Made by a program: the position numbers and the translations under genes
In this document: in pieces, positions 22,301-34,122 of the stretch
How positions within the stretch are numbered: position 1 is the stretch's first letter
Layout: every line of letters begins with the position of its first letter
From: Microplitis mediator
Taxonomy: Eukaryota > Arthropoda > Insecta > Hymenoptera > Braconidae
NCBI RefSeq assembly: GCF_029852145.1
Contig: NC_079976.1
Location: 20,548,617-20,612,616 of the forward strand
Direction: 5' to 3'
Length of the DNA stretch: 64,000 nt
Notes under the pieces: generated by a model
The model's input: the letters and a program-made list of their open reading frames with translations, nothing else
Database searches by the model: none
Told to the model about the DNA's origin: nothing

Positions 22301-22545
22301 GTGTTTTAATTTATGTTTATTCATTTTTAAAATTGAAAAATTATTTTTATTACCTAATGAAATCATACACTTATAAAATATATAACGATTAATTAACTTA
22401 TAAAAAAATCAGGAAAACGGTTAAAGGTAAAAATACAATCGTAGAGTTGTTATTAGTACAATTTTTAAGCATGAAAATTTTGATTAGACGTTAATTTTTA
22501 TCAAATTATAGTAAAATTGACGTATTTTATGTAAATAATCTGCAA

Positions 22546-24655
22546 TTATTTAGAAGTTCCAGAGTTCATTTTTAATGAATAATAAATATCGACTAATTTT
22601 TCGGAGCGCTCAACTGTTAATCGATTTCGTAGAGATGAGTGAACAAATGTCCAGTTGGAAAATAATCGTTCAATTTGTGCTGATGATGCTGGAATATTAA
22701 TCAATTTTTGTGCTAATTTTGATATACTAGGATATAAATTTTCAGTCATCTGCCAAAACAATTGTGGAGGAATAGTTTCTTTTTTCAATAAAGTGCCAAA
22801 AATTGCAGATTTGTCTTGATACGCATGTAATTCATGGTACGAAGTTTCATTTAACTCTTGTTTCATAAACTCAAGAGCTTTTAAACGGTATTTTTCTACA
22901 TGAAGAAACTGTTTACCTTGGTAAACCGGATGCAATAAATTTGCTGCTAATAAAATAGGCGTAAGTACTTTATCGACTCGTTTTTTGACAATCTCTTGAA
23001 TTTTTTCATTCTCAGTCGGAATATTCAACTTCATCCATTCTTCAGCAGCATCAGGTAAAGTACACTTTGATTGGTGACATTTATTTATTAATGAACAGAC
23101 AGGATCAGATAAAACTATATAATCTTGCAACTTTGTTATCAAAGAATCGTCAGAAAGCAAATTATTTAAGGTAAATAATTTGTCTTTTTCTCTATTTTGC
23201 TTTTTAACTTTATTGAGAGACTCCTCATTTAATTTATCGTTCACAATTTTTTTCATTATGTCTAGATTTTTAAAACAACATCGAAATGCATCACGATAGC
23301 TACACCAACGAGTTTCACAAGCCAATTTCATTTTCATTCCTCCAAGGTTTATTACCTCCCTTTCTAAATTCGGAGCTTTAAATGCACGTAAGATTGTATT
23401 TATAGATTCCGCAAACGTTTTATCAGTAAGATCCTTGGCAAGTAAATTGCCATTATGACTATTACATCCTGCGTGCCATAAATTTACAGCTTTACCCATT
23501 GCTGTCATAACTGGAGCATTGTCAGAAACCACGGCATAGATATTTTTGTTATAGTCCGTTTTGGCCATATTGACAGCTTCTTCAACAACTTTGGTTAATT
23601 GTTGCGTATCTTCGGACATTGATGTAAAATCTCAAGAATTTAAAAAAAAACTTGATTCATATGCTGTATGAATTATATATACAACATTTTATGTATTTGC
23701 AACCGAATTTTTCCAACCATCAATTACTATTACTCCTTCAGATTCATCAATTTTTCTGTGTTCACTTGATATTTTGTTGTGTAGCTTATTTAGTAGCGTA
23801 CCTGAGAGAGTTTTTCTGCATGGTGGTTTATAATTTGGATTCAAAGAGTTAACAAGCTCTTTAAATTGAGTTAATTCAACAACGCTAAATGGTATATTGC
23901 ATCCTATGAAAAATTGTGTCAGTTTCTCATCAATAATTGATAAATCATTAGCACGATTAGGTAGAAGATCTGAGTTTGTATCAATTCGTCTATGAAATGA
24001 AAACTCAGCAGACATTTTTTTTGTTAATGCACCTTGCACCTGTAAAAATATAAAGAAAAATTAATTTAAAATTCAGAGTGGAACTGAGTTTTTTTTTTGC
24101 AAATATAATTATTATTTTTTAATATGATACTGAAATTAAAAAACATATTTTAATTCTTTGGAATTTTATAACCTCAAAATTATTGTGAAGAAATTTTGAT
24201 AAAAAAAATTCCACATCTAGAAAGTAAAAAAATTTACAAGTGCAAATTTTTTAAGAATCTTCTTTTTATAATTAATTTTTCATGAAAATCATTGAAATTG
24301 TCAGGTGTCGGGTGATTTCAGTATCATTTTTTAATATACCTTAGTTTTGTCAGTTTTGTCCAAGCAACTAGTACTTTTTGCACCACATGCATTTCTAAAA
24401 TAAATGAAGAAAATGTAATATTAATTATTCAAAAATGACACGTTATTATTTTTAAATTAAATGAGTATATATTTTTATCAAAAAAATATTTACCGGTGAC
24501 TCTGTAATCTAACTTGTGCAGTATTCTTTAACTGACAATTACACTTTAAACACCGAGCAACATTTTTATTTTCCAATTTTTCAATTACAAAATCATTTTC
24601 TTTTAAGAATGATTGATAAATTTTTTTTTCTAAATAAACTCATTTTATGATAGAC
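22546..24655 (-). pseudogene. hAT transposase gene 2
   Basis: Three exons fit in phase: about 24655-24494 (BED finger, CLKCN...RLQSHR), 24394-24340, and 24039 to the stop at 22546; all introns have GT-AG borders. The catalytic part contains VVSDNAPVM and LWHAGCNSHNGNLLAKDL, then CETRWCSY. The C-terminus holds the dimerisation motif IPASSAQIERLFSNWTFVHSS. Lesions: a stop at about 23690 and another stop with a one-base shift in a T/A run near 23640-23650. No ATG is seen before exon 1. It was once the active transposase of this element. Confidence 0.75.
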
Positions 24656-25559
24656 TAAAATATCTAACTTAGTCGCCTGTAAAGCCGTTGAAAAATAGTT
24701 AAAATTCAAAAATTGTGGAGATTTTATTAATGACTGCTAGGAAGCACAAAAATCGACGTATAATACCGTAATTAAAGTATTTTACGTAGCTTACGTAAAA
24801 TACGTAGGAAACTGCCCGTTACGCGTAACTACTCACCCCTGGTGCTCAGGCTTTTTATCAACTTTGGTTGGTGATTTGATGGGGAATTTATAATCATTGT
24901 CATTGGTGGAAAGTGACGACAGTTTATTATTTATTCGTTAAACTTATTGCAGGTGTATTCCCACTATTCTTTGCCGCATAAAAAAGTGAAAAAGCTGACG
25001 CTGCGTTTTCGCGCGCTTTTCAAAGAGGAGCTCAGAAATAATTATTTTAAATAATTATTAAAATAAAAAAAAAATTATTTGGACATAACAATCCCCCGGA
25101 AAGTAAGAGGGTTGCAAAACTCTGTTGCTTTCCTAAACATATGTCCCCTCTTTTAAGAAGCTCGCGATGACACTTACAAATTGAGTAAAAAAAAGAAACT
25201 TACAGCTAAATATATGAAAATATTTAAAATATAGAAGATTACATCTGAGTTTCCCAATATTTATGGTGTATACGTTGTAATACACGTATATAGATGTTAG
25301 TTAGTACAAATTTATAAAGTTTTTCCCCTAAAATCTACGATTTCCATCACCAAAAATAATAATTATTCATAAATATAAGGATTAAATACTAGACTATGAT
25401 CAATTAAAAGTAGGGTTACATTTATTTATTTAATCTTTCCCCCATGCATATGATGCATACCCATATACTTATATATATATAGGTGACCTTGTGAAATATA
25501 AAGTTTGTATGTATGTTGAAATAAGCTGGAGAGAATAGTTCGCGATTAACTGCAAATCT

Positions 25560-25690
25560 GCATTGAGCCAGCGATGTTTAATTGCGAGTTCGTTTTGCCG
25601 CGTCTGTACGAGCGAATTTGATCTCCGGCTACCGCCTTATCTCGGTACGCATTCCAATCGCCTCTCGGTGTGTTCAGTGCGAAACGAGCA
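25560..25690 (+). promoter_or_regulatory. Candidate promoter of the antisense gene cluster
   Basis: A GC-richer island in an AT-rich region, containing gtgttcagtgcgaaacgagcag at about 25669-25690, which resembles an arthropod TCAGT initiator. It precedes the first ATG (25759) of the spliced plus-strand genes. No TATA box at the right distance. Position-based inference. Confidence 0.3.
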
Positions 25691-25758
25691 GTTAGAAGAG
25701 AACGATCACTTGATACAAATAAAAACAAAAACCAAATTTAAAAAAAAAAAAAAAAAAA

Positions 25759-25859
25759 ATGTACACCACCGAGGAACAATATAATGGGTTTTCAACGTGG
25801 TTACAGTGGGTCATCCACCGTGGTGGTTCGAGGGTGAGCGTAATTTGTTTATTAGTAAT

Positions 25860-25897
<38 letters not shown>

Positions 25898-26490
25898 CGT
25901 AATAATAATTTCAACCTTTGTTGTAGACGACCTTGACCTTGGGGGTGATGGTAGGGAGTTTGGTCGGGTACATAAACCCGACCAACGCCCTCGAAGTCAT
26001 TGACTACGTTTGGTTGCTGGCTGCAGGACATCTTCCACCGGAGCTCGTAGAAGCCCGGTGGTTTTACGAGGGCGCCCTACAGACGTCTGGGCCCTTGGAG
26101 GAGGTGTTGGCCCCAAATCACGGGCAGATCGAGATTCTCTCGGTCTGCCTTATGGAGACGGTAGAAGGCCTCTTGAGGAAAGATTTCCTTTCCTTTTTTT
26201 TTTTTTTTGATTACGAAAAACCTTTAAGTTTTTCTTCTTTTTTTTTTCAGAGATTGGACGCGAGCCTTGAGGGAGCTGGAGTGATTCGTCCCTGGGCCCT
26301 CCCACAAATTATTATAAAACAAAAAAAAATGTTTATCCAAGTTTTTTTTTTCAAAAAGAAAAATAATATATTTTTAATAAAACTGGTATCAATAAAAAAA
26401 AAAAAAAAGGACTTCTGCAAAAATTTGTTTCAGAATAATTTATTTCCACCCCCCTTTTTTTTCTATTTTTACCAAGTACATTATCATTAA
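25759..26490 (+). CDS. Spliced small gene 1 in the E tail, antisense to E
   Basis: Three exons join in phase 0 without stops: 25759-25833 (ATG, MYTTEEQYNGFS, donor agg|gtgagc), 25927-26160 (acceptor ttgtag, GYINPTNALEVIDYVWLLAA and LPPELVEARWFYEGAL, donor acg|gtagaa) and from 26251 (acceptor tttttttcag, RLDASLEGAGVIRPWALP). The last exon runs into low-complexity sequence and a stop at 26490, so its true end is uncertain. An (AT)n run lies in intron 1. I do not recognise the protein. It lies between env and the 3' LTR of E, on the opposite strand. Confidence 0.45.
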
Positions 26491-26639
26491 TTCATAAAGT
26501 AAGTTATTGTATAAGTTAGTTTATTATTTAATTACTCTAGATATTAAGTTTCTACTTAATAAGAGGTAAGTGAATTCAGTTTAAAAATCCTTTTTAGCTT
26601 CAGACGTAATTTTAAATTATTATTTTTTTTCCATTCTGG

Positions 26640-26720
26640 CCGCGTGGGATGGAGAGAGCGCGCGATAGGTTTAATCGGAACGTGAGAGGGAGAGAGAGAG
26701 CGTTGCGCGACCGTGAACGA
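26640..26720. repeat. GA-rich/GCGC tract
   Basis: gagagagagag runs with cgcgcg and gttgcgcg blocks in an AT-rich surround. It could be a promoter-type GAGA region preceding gene 2 of the cluster; false open frames occur across it. Confidence 0.35.
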
Positions 26721-27390
26721 CAGCTGTCGCTAATCGGTCTCTTCTTTGCCCGCGTTCGCAACTCTCGCGACGGTGTGACATCAATGTGATGCTGAATATC
26801 GACCGCTGAATTGATCTCAGATTTACCGGCAAGTGTCTCCATCTTACAGTCACTGAAAGGACTATTCTCTAAACCAGCTTATTTCGTGTATAAATCAGTG
26901 GTATGATTTATATCATAAATAAATTGAATAATTGATGGCTTTTTAGGATAATGTTGAAGAATTCATCCTGAAAATTTAAGAATGAAGGTCACTTATATAA
27001 GTAGCATGCATGTGGAATGATTTTTTAGAGATTATTCTCAATATACCCATTGATGTTTCAGTTTTTATGGGAGTTTTGAGAATTCTTTTCGTTACCTTTT
27101 CGTATATCGCTTTGTTTTATTCGCGGTCAGTTTTTAATTTGCTGATTTAGCAAGGCCACGGTTATTATTATGTTTGTTTTTTTTTCTTTTATAGAGTGAG
27201 AAAAGATGAATTTTAAACATAGTGTTTTACATCGTGTTATTCTTAAAGCTAGTGGACGTTCGTTACAGTTGAGGGGTAAGTCGGTATTAAAACCCATTTT
27301 CAATTTAAAAATAAGGAATTTGGTAACTCCTTGTTTGAAAAATTTTTATTTAAACACTGAAATTCATAATTTTAGAATTTAACATTAAAA

Positions 27391-27856
27391 ATGTGTTTTA
27401 CTCGCCAACCTGTTGAGATTGCTGATCCAGAAATGGATCTTTTACCGGTTTTACTGGATGAAATTTTGATTGAGGTGCGAGCTCGTTGGTATCTAGATTC
27501 GGATCCAATCTTTTTGTTCGTTTCTCATCAGTATGAGGTTGATTGGATCCATTAGATAGCACCACCCTTGCCCCCGATAGGAGCGGATGGTCGCGCTCTT
27601 ACCTTACTAGAGGTATTTTTATATACTCATATATATTATATAAAGAGGGCTTCTTTAAAAATGTTATTTTTGATCATTTTAGTATGTCGTGACCAATTTA
27701 CATTGGTATTTTACGGACGATGCTCTCATTGGTAACAGCTATATAATGGAAGTTTTGAGATATATCCGTCACATTCGAGGATGCAGAAATAATTTGCGTT
27801 TGTTAAATTCTACTCTGAAAGATTCTACTATCGCCTGGCTTTTCAAAAGGCGTTAA
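27391..27856 (+). pseudogene. Spliced small gene 2 in the E tail, antisense to E
   Basis: The coding part starts at ATG 27391 (MCFTRQPVEIADPEMD) and ends at donor gag|gtattt (27612). The second coding exon runs from 27683 (acceptor atttttag-like) to TAA 27854-27856, again in phase 0. An upstream exon 27206-27270 with donor ggg|gtaagt is possible as 5' leader. One in-frame TAG at 27553-27555 breaks the first exon; otherwise 131 codons would be read. The product has SDPIFLFVSHQYEVDW and IRGCRNNLRLLNSTL. These resemble pieces of gene 3, so genes 2 and 3 look like diverged paralogues. Family unknown. Confidence 0.4.
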
Positions 27857-28099
27857 TGTTTTGAATTTTGACAGAATAAATTGCGAATGAATTTTAAAAA
27901 TGTGTAGCGTTTTATTTCTTTAATCTTTAAGAATCATTCTCATTATTTTATTCTTAAGTTTAGTTTGTGTGACTTCAACAACCGTTCTCACAGCTAGCGC
28001 GTCTTGTTACTGCTGACGGTGCGTTTATGCGTTAAGTCGGGCATTTAGTCATCTAATTTAAAACTGGTACAATGTGCAAGTCTCGGTCAGAAGTATAAC

Positions 28100-28609
28100 C
28101 TTGGGGATCCCATTTATTATTTTATAAGATCCTATTCCGAATTTATTTATATTTGGAGGATTTTTGCAATTTGGGCTCCCAACATTCATACTTGTGAGTG
28201 TTATAATATTTGTGGTGTGCGTAATAATTTGCTACACGTAAGTGTTGAAGTGAAAAGTCTAGTTGGTCGTGATTAAAGTGTTATTTAAAATGTCGGTTTG
28301 TTTGTCTAGTATTATTTGAGTCGGGGTTCTCTGCCGGACTGCCCATCCCGTCTAAAGCGTGAGCTTTTCCTGGCATGGAGTAAGCATCTTTGGAGCGAAA
28401 AGGACGAGGATTTGGATGATTGGATGGAGGATTGGAAATCTATTTCCTGGCTCTTTAGGGAGGATGGAGAAGATGACCCGGAAGAAGAGGAATTCGAGAT
28501 GGAGGAAGAAAATGGGGCAATTCAGCGATCACCAGCGTTCGCTGGGTAACCGAAGTGATGTTACCACTTGCAAGTCAAGTTCAGCTGTCGGTTTTCTCTT
28601 TTTAATAAA
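28100..28609 (+). CDS. Spliced small gene 3 in the E tail, antisense to E
   Basis: A phase-0 exon from 28310 (acceptor ttgtctag) to TAA 28547-28549 encodes CPSRLKRELFLAWSKHLW and a very acidic end (DGEDDPEEEEFEMEEE). An upstream exon ending at donor cac|gtaagt (about 28250) reads GDPIYYFIRSYSEF and ICGVRNNLLH, echoing gene 2. The start codon is not settled. A polyadenylation signal AATAAA at 28604-28609 follows the stop by about 55 bases. No recognised domain. The acid-rich tail could be an activation or binding region, which is a guess. Confidence 0.4.
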
Positions 28610-29801
28610 GAGAAAATGAGGTTAAAGATCGTGTGTTCCTTCTTTCAACCCAAAAATTCACCCATTCCTTCAAATAACCGTATACAACTTGAATATGGTT
28701 AAATATGCAAGTGTATACGTAAAGAAAACTTGGTTTTCCTTTTTCTTTTTGAGTTTAAAGTTTTTTTTTTTTTTTTTTTTATTACGGTGCAATTATCTAA
28801 ATTCGCCAGGTGAGTGTTTTTAGTTTATTATGGAACATATGACTAGTTTGAGGTGAGTAACATTCTGAAGTTAGTTTTTGAAAGAAAAATTTCTATCTAT
28901 TTACTGCTTCCATTTTTTGTTATAGGCGGTGAAAAGGAGTTTTTTAAGGAGTTTCCATGGGGTGTAAATTTTTAAAAGGAGAATTTGGCAGAGAAATGAC
29001 GTCCTGTAAGAAAATTATCAAGGCCGTGATAATATTTGTCAGCGGCTGTCGTCTGCGTTCGGATACGCGCATGCGCTGTGAAAGGTAAACGTTTAAATAA
29101 TTTGCTTTAGTTTGAAAGGTGATTTCGCGGTTTTTAACAGGAGTTTACCAATTATCCAGTTTCCTCGAATGTTCAGGTGATTTTAAATTTCTTTAATAAT
29201 TTAAGGGGTTAGGGGTACTCAGGGGTATGAAAAAATGATGATTTTCAATAATTTTTTTTTTGTAGTTAATTACTTTATTTGACAAAAATAAAAACATAGC
29301 TTTATTAGAACACGTTTCGATTTGACTTCACGAAAATTTCAAAAAAAAAAATTAATAATTCAAAAAGTTATCGCTGTTTTTGTAGAGCCCGTTCCTCCCG
29401 AAGTCCTTTGCGGTGATCATCATAAGTCCTTGGAGATTCATCTAAAATCAATCGGACAAGAAAAATTAGTTTTATTAATAGATAATCTTGTGCCTGATCG
29501 AAGCTTTTTTTTTTTTTTTCGAAATTAACAAAATGGCGGCCTCAGGAAATTTTTTTCAAATTTTCGAGAAAAAAACCGACAGTTTATTGTTAAAAAAAAA
29601 TCGAAATTTTGAAAAAAAAAAAAAATCCTTCGATCAGGCACGAGTTTTTAATGTATTTCAAAAGTACAATAAATTTTATTGAAATCTACCGAGCAGTTTT
29701 TAAGTTACAGTGATCACCAGTTCAGAAAACATAGTTTTGAGAAAAACGCATTTAAAGTTTTGCTATGGATTTATGTCGAATTATAAGAATTATTTAATAA
29801 C

Positions 29802-31555
29802 TTACACTGAGTCATCTATTCCTGGACCATATAATAGCTCTTCAGCCGACATAGCAGCTTCCAAAATATCGATTTGCTGGTGCCTACGTTGCAATCGACC
29901 TTCTCGGGTGTTATCATTAGCGCGCTTATCTGCTACTTTGATACGTGCAGCATCCATTCTTTCTGCATACCGATGAGAATTAGGCCCACAATTAAGTCCT
30001 AGTGTATTCATCAAGACTAATAATGAATTTATACCCTCATTAAATATACACATAGCAACGTATGCAGCTATTTGTACGATGGTAAAACTAGTATTTACCG
30101 TTTTTGGGCATATTTTCCATACTAGTTGGTTAAAGCTTTCATTATTATTCTGATTGAATCCACCTACACATCTTGAAAGTAAATTTTCATTACTAAGATC
30201 TTCGTATATAGGCTTGATAGCTTTTAAAACATCAGAAGGTAAAGGAGAATAATCGTGAGAAAAGGTATCAAGCTCTCCTCTTGCTTCAGCGCGCTGGTAA
30301 GAGCACCAAGATTCTTCGCCTTTTGGACACATATCATGATTCGGTTTTTCATCACTCGAGCCGTAGTGATAAAAGGTTGCCATTATAGCAGATTTCATAT
30401 TTTCAATAGAATCACAATGCCGGCGTATTGCTAAACCATAGTACACAGTTAGTTTGTCTATTAATTTTCCTGTGAGCTTACCTCGACCACCAAGACCTTT
30501 TTGTTTACTCTTCAGCGTACGTAATCGACTCCCCATCCGCTTTTGGACATGCCCTATACATTCCTTTTTATTTACAGTTGTATTTTCGTAAGGATCTGAT
30601 TTTATAATTCCTGAATAGGTCTTGGAGTCACCATCACCAATATAGTTGGCATACTTAACTCCATATTTAGTTTCAGAATACGAAAACATTTCGACCATCG
30701 CATCCACCTCCATTTTCCCAGAAGACCCTTGATGATTAGCAGAACACACATCTTCATGCGATTGATACTATTCCTCGAACTCAACAGTATTTGTTTTTTT
30801 TTCCAATACTCACATAGCTTACAATATGCACTTTTAATGTTTATGTCAAGAATCTTTCCAGTAAAATAGCCAATTATAGAAGAAACTCCAAATGACGATG
30901 TATATCCCCGTTTTTGCCAGGTTCCATCTCCCGATACAGTTAGATGATTTATATCTTCATTTTCAGTTGTTGGCATTGCTTGCTTTTCTTCATTCACAGC
31001 TTTCGTCATGAAGGTTTCTGCGACGGCTTTACTACAATTCAAAATCTGTTTCAGTAAAATTGTATGCGTAGATTTATCTAAAAAAGACGGCATGTCCATC
31101 AGGCCGCAAAACTTGCACAATCCTTCGTATCCTATTCCTAGTATTCTCATTACAAAAATGAAACGTCTGTTTATTTCATAAGAATGCCCAACGAAAGAAC
31201 AGGAAGGAATATATTCATTTCCACAGTTATTACATGCAACTACAATTTTGAATCCCAGCCCACGTGTACTTGCTGTTTGAAACACTACATTTCCATCACA
31301 TTTTTTACATTTTATAAGAGCAGAAATTGCAGTGAATACCTGAATAAAATTTATTATTCGAAATTCAGTACTGCTGTCTTCAGGTACATCATCTTCAGTG
31401 TTTTGTTTTAATTTTTTAGAAGATGTACTCTGAATACTTTCATCACGTTCGGCTGTTTTCGGATTAAAAACATTCTTTCTTTTGACTGAACGCGACTTAT
31501 TAATTTTTTCAGAACTCCGAAGTTCTCTTGAAACCTTTCTAGAATCACGTCCCAT
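29802..31555 (-). pseudogene. Transposase of the Kolobok-like element, one frameshift
   Basis: The N-terminal frame (31555 to about 30800) has CxxC pairs (KCKKCDG, CNNCGNEY) and SGDGTWQKRGYTSSFG, where the first catalytic Asp is likely. After a one-base slip in an A/T run near 30797 the second frame carries ANHQGSSGKMEVDAM, YIGDGDSKTY (second Asp), ECIGHVQKRMG and FNQNNNESFNQLVW, ending at 29802. I recognise this as the arthropod family sometimes labelled Mutator-like transposase domain (Pfam PF20700, from memory). Apart from the slip it is complete, about 580 residues. Confidence 0.75.
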
Positions 31556-31693
31556 GGTTAATAATTTAATTCACTTGAGAAATAATTTATCACAAAACTA
31601 TCGACTGATCAGTGCAACGACTACAGGTATACTGGCAACCAAAAATTATTTTTCAGTTCTTGTACTACCTACAAATTGTGAATATATGTAGAA

Positions 31694-31695
<2 letters not shown>

Positions 31696-31771
<76 letters not shown>
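31696..31771. repeat. (AT)n microsatellite
   Basis: About 75 bases of TA repeats inside the Kolobok-like element, upstream of its transposase start. Confidence 0.9.
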
Positions 31772-31774
<3 letters not shown>

Positions 31775-32339
31775 TAAATACATTAAAATGGGGAGATATT
31801 CATGACAATGAAACCCGAAAGGTCGGTTGCTTGCAGCTGTTTCTAGCTACCTGCTCTCGAATGCCACGTAGCACCCGAGCGTCCTTTGGTCATTGTTAAA
31901 TAACTCGAAAAGAATTTGTCGGATTCACTTCAAATTTTCACACAATATTTTTAAAATATTATACTTTAAGAAAATGCAAAAAAAAAAAATCGATTTTTTG
32001 AAAATTCTGACTACCCCTAACCCCTTAAATATAAGAATCTGTTAATAGATTTTTTTTTCTTTTACCAAAATTTATCATATAAACTTAAGTCTAGTAAATG
32101 TTTGTTAGTTAATTTTGCTGTTTCTCTTTTTTGTTTTTAATAAAGTGGTGGTAAAATAGGAATCTTATTCAAAGATAACCATAGATATGGTTAAATAAAT
32201 ACAAAAATTTGTAGATGTTTTCCAAAATGGCCCCAAAAATTACTTCGGGGTCAGTTTCTAAATAATTAGAAGAGGATTGCTATTTTTACCACGTGAAATT
32301 TTGTTTGATTATACATTGTTCTTATCTTGTTTAGGTTGA

Positions 32340-34110
32340 TTATATCGGTGCGTTGAAGTCGGAGAGACGGAGACCTCTGGATGTACGAGTTGGAGTTGTT
32401 CGCCGATTTGCGGAGAAGGAGACACGAGTTGATGTCGACGGATGCTCCTGGAGTTCGATGACCTCTAGTTGGTCCTTAGTTTGGACTGCCTTTGGTATGA
32501 GATCAGAGGTACACTTGGTTTCAATTATTGTCTTATGTAGTACCTCGCCTTGCTGCTTGTTTTTCCTATAGGTGAAGCAGCGCCTCTTGCCTGAGCGGAT
32601 ACAACATTTGAGGAAAACTGAAACGATGAGAATGACACACAAGATGACAAGGATGGACATATTTCCCGCCGTCATCATACGTTGTATCTCGTTCTCCTGA
32701 TGATGCAGCGCTATTTCAGACATCCGGTTTTCTGTTTCTTCCAATCCTGCTCCCCAGGGTTGGAATTTATCGATTGTGTTTAACGGGTCGATGTTCTTTT
32801 TGAAGAGAAACCCCGAAACTTTCGGCTCAGCTGTTAAATTTGTTGACAGTGTTTCCAAAGTTAAATTTAACTTTGGCAGCGTGATATTCAGCTGGGTGAT
32901 TTCTTCATCTATACTTTTGATTAAGTATTTTCCGTTTTTCGATTCGCATCTGCCCCGGATATGGATCATTCCTGTTCTATTGGTGTAGTAGTCTTTTTCG
33001 ACTGGGTCCAGGCATTTGAGACTTAATTTTTTCTCTTTGCAGGTCGAATAGGCCCAACAGTTTGGTTGATTGAGCTTTATCCACGTAGTTTTGCAATCGG
33101 GGATAATGCGGATGTTGCAAGTCTTCTGTCGATTTCAAGAGCAGCTTCATTTCGCAGTCGACTTCTTCAGGATCTTCTGTAGATTGGAATGGGATATCGG
33201 GACGACACGATAGATCTTCTCCGATGGTTCTGCATTTATTTATATATTCAGAGTCTGCCGGGAAAAATCTTCGCAGGCCTGGATCTGTAACCAAGAACCT
33301 TTTGGATGCTAAAATGGTCAAAGTTTGAATTTTTCCGTTCACGTTTTCTGGTTTTGGCAACGGTCTCATTTCACACGATAGTAGCGGAATCTTGTGGAAC
33401 AGAGGCAAGGTTACTATAATGAGTAAATAACCTTTTGCCCTTGCTACTTTTACTATCGATACTGCTGACAAGGTTGAGATGTCCATCCTGTCAATCGGTT
33501 GAGGTGGATTTAAATCAGGATGTTTCCGCATAATGTCGACCGTTGCTTTGTAAAGTTGTTTTGGCGATATCGCTTAAGAAGAGAGTCTGCCGGCTTTTGC
33601 CTCTTCGATGATGGTTTCGGCCTCTTTCAGGACTCGTAGGTGGTGATTGGCGATCTCGAAGCGCTCATCCCCTAGCATGAGGACTTTCGTGACATAAACG
33701 ACTTTTTCTAAGGAGTTTAGCGTTGCGTTTATGGATGCGTGAGTGACGTCCGCAAGTTTGTTCAGATTGGACTGCATCTGAGCCTCACTCTGAAGGATGG
33801 TATTAATCTCACTCTTGACGATGTGAGTGGCGTTCTGTACCAGGTGCACCATTTCGGCATTATCTTGGTATAACTTGTTAATTTCCTTATAAATGTGTTC
33901 TTTGTCTTCATAATCCATGGTCCCAAACAATTCTCGAGAAATCGTGCCGATGAAACCGAACCATGGAGCTCTCTGGTTACGGTCAAGTGGCGGCGTTTGG
34001 AAATTTGTTTCGTCGATCTATAGCTCCGCTTTTTTTAACTTCAACGTAGACATTCTAAACTTGCTCATTATCTATTCAGCTTCATTAATAAATGGGTTGA
34101 ACTCACATTG
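32340..34110 (-). pseudogene. env: Envelope gene of retroelement E (baculovirus-F-like fusion protein)
   Basis: Reading from about 34110 downward: a truncated surface-subunit end, a likely furin-type site RNQR near 33975, then a hydrophobic start with FGFIGTISRELFGTMDYED, the hallmark of insect errantivirus Env and baculovirus F fusion subunits. Heptad-rich helices with N-glycosylation sites (NAT, NAT, NKL) follow. Near 32650 a transmembrane segment (MSILVILCVILIVSVFL) and a basic cytoplasmic tail complete it. Breaks: stop codons near 34018, 34070 and 33574, and a one-base shift in an A run near 33025. Most of the surface subunit is missing, cut at the Penelope junction. It would have mediated membrane fusion; it cannot do so now. 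Confidence 0.75.
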
Positions 34111-34122
34111 TAGTAACCAAAT

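Larger units (their letters stand above)
14148..24841. mobile_element. hAT-superfamily transposon with two convergent transposase genes
   Basis: Ends are CAGGGAAGGGCAC (left) and, read inward from the right, CAGGGGTGAGTAG, of the hAT CAGGG type. The flanking 8-bp duplications are GTGCTTAG (14140-14147) and GTGCTCAG (24842-24849); the undisturbed 5' LTR of E has GTGCTCAG, so the left copy has one later mutation. Contents: transposase-like gene 1 on the plus strand (14424-21318, broken by gypsy G), a LINE scrap, and transposase gene 2 on the minus strand (22546-24655). Both belong to the same BED-finger hAT family. Confidence 0.85.
12966..25090 (-). repeat. 3' LTR of retroelement E, split by a hAT transposon
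   Basis: LTR sequence lies at 12966-14147 and 24850-25090; the hAT (14148-24841) plus one 8-bp duplication lies between. Net length is about 1423 bases. It matches 44654-46437 closely, with about 27 substitutions over the first 1.2 kb and a 9-base gap in this copy. Just inside the element at 25091 the minus strand shows ccgggggat, a short polypurine tract suited to plus-strand priming. Confidence 0.85.
29205..32024 (-). mobile_element. Kolobok-like DNA transposon
   Basis: 2820 bases between inverted ends GGGGTTAGGGGTA...TACCCCTAACCCC, flanked by TTAA on both sides (29201-29204 and 32025-32028). TTAA targets with G-rich ends fit the Kolobok superfamily as I know it (piggyBac is the alternative but its transposase is different). 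It encodes one transposase on the minus strand and contains a long (AT)n tract. It sits in the tail of retroelement E. Confidence 0.7.

Noticed and set aside
26010..26210. Alternative frame over exon 2 of small gene 1
   Set aside because: The in-phase spliced model 25759-25833/25927-26160/26251 explains the region better.
29322..29682. Plus-strand open frames near 29.3-29.7 kb
   Set aside because: Phenylalanine/lysine low-complexity frames in the end region of the Kolobok-like element; no domain.
32353..32988. Plus-strand frames across env
   Set aside because: Shadows of the minus-strand env gene.
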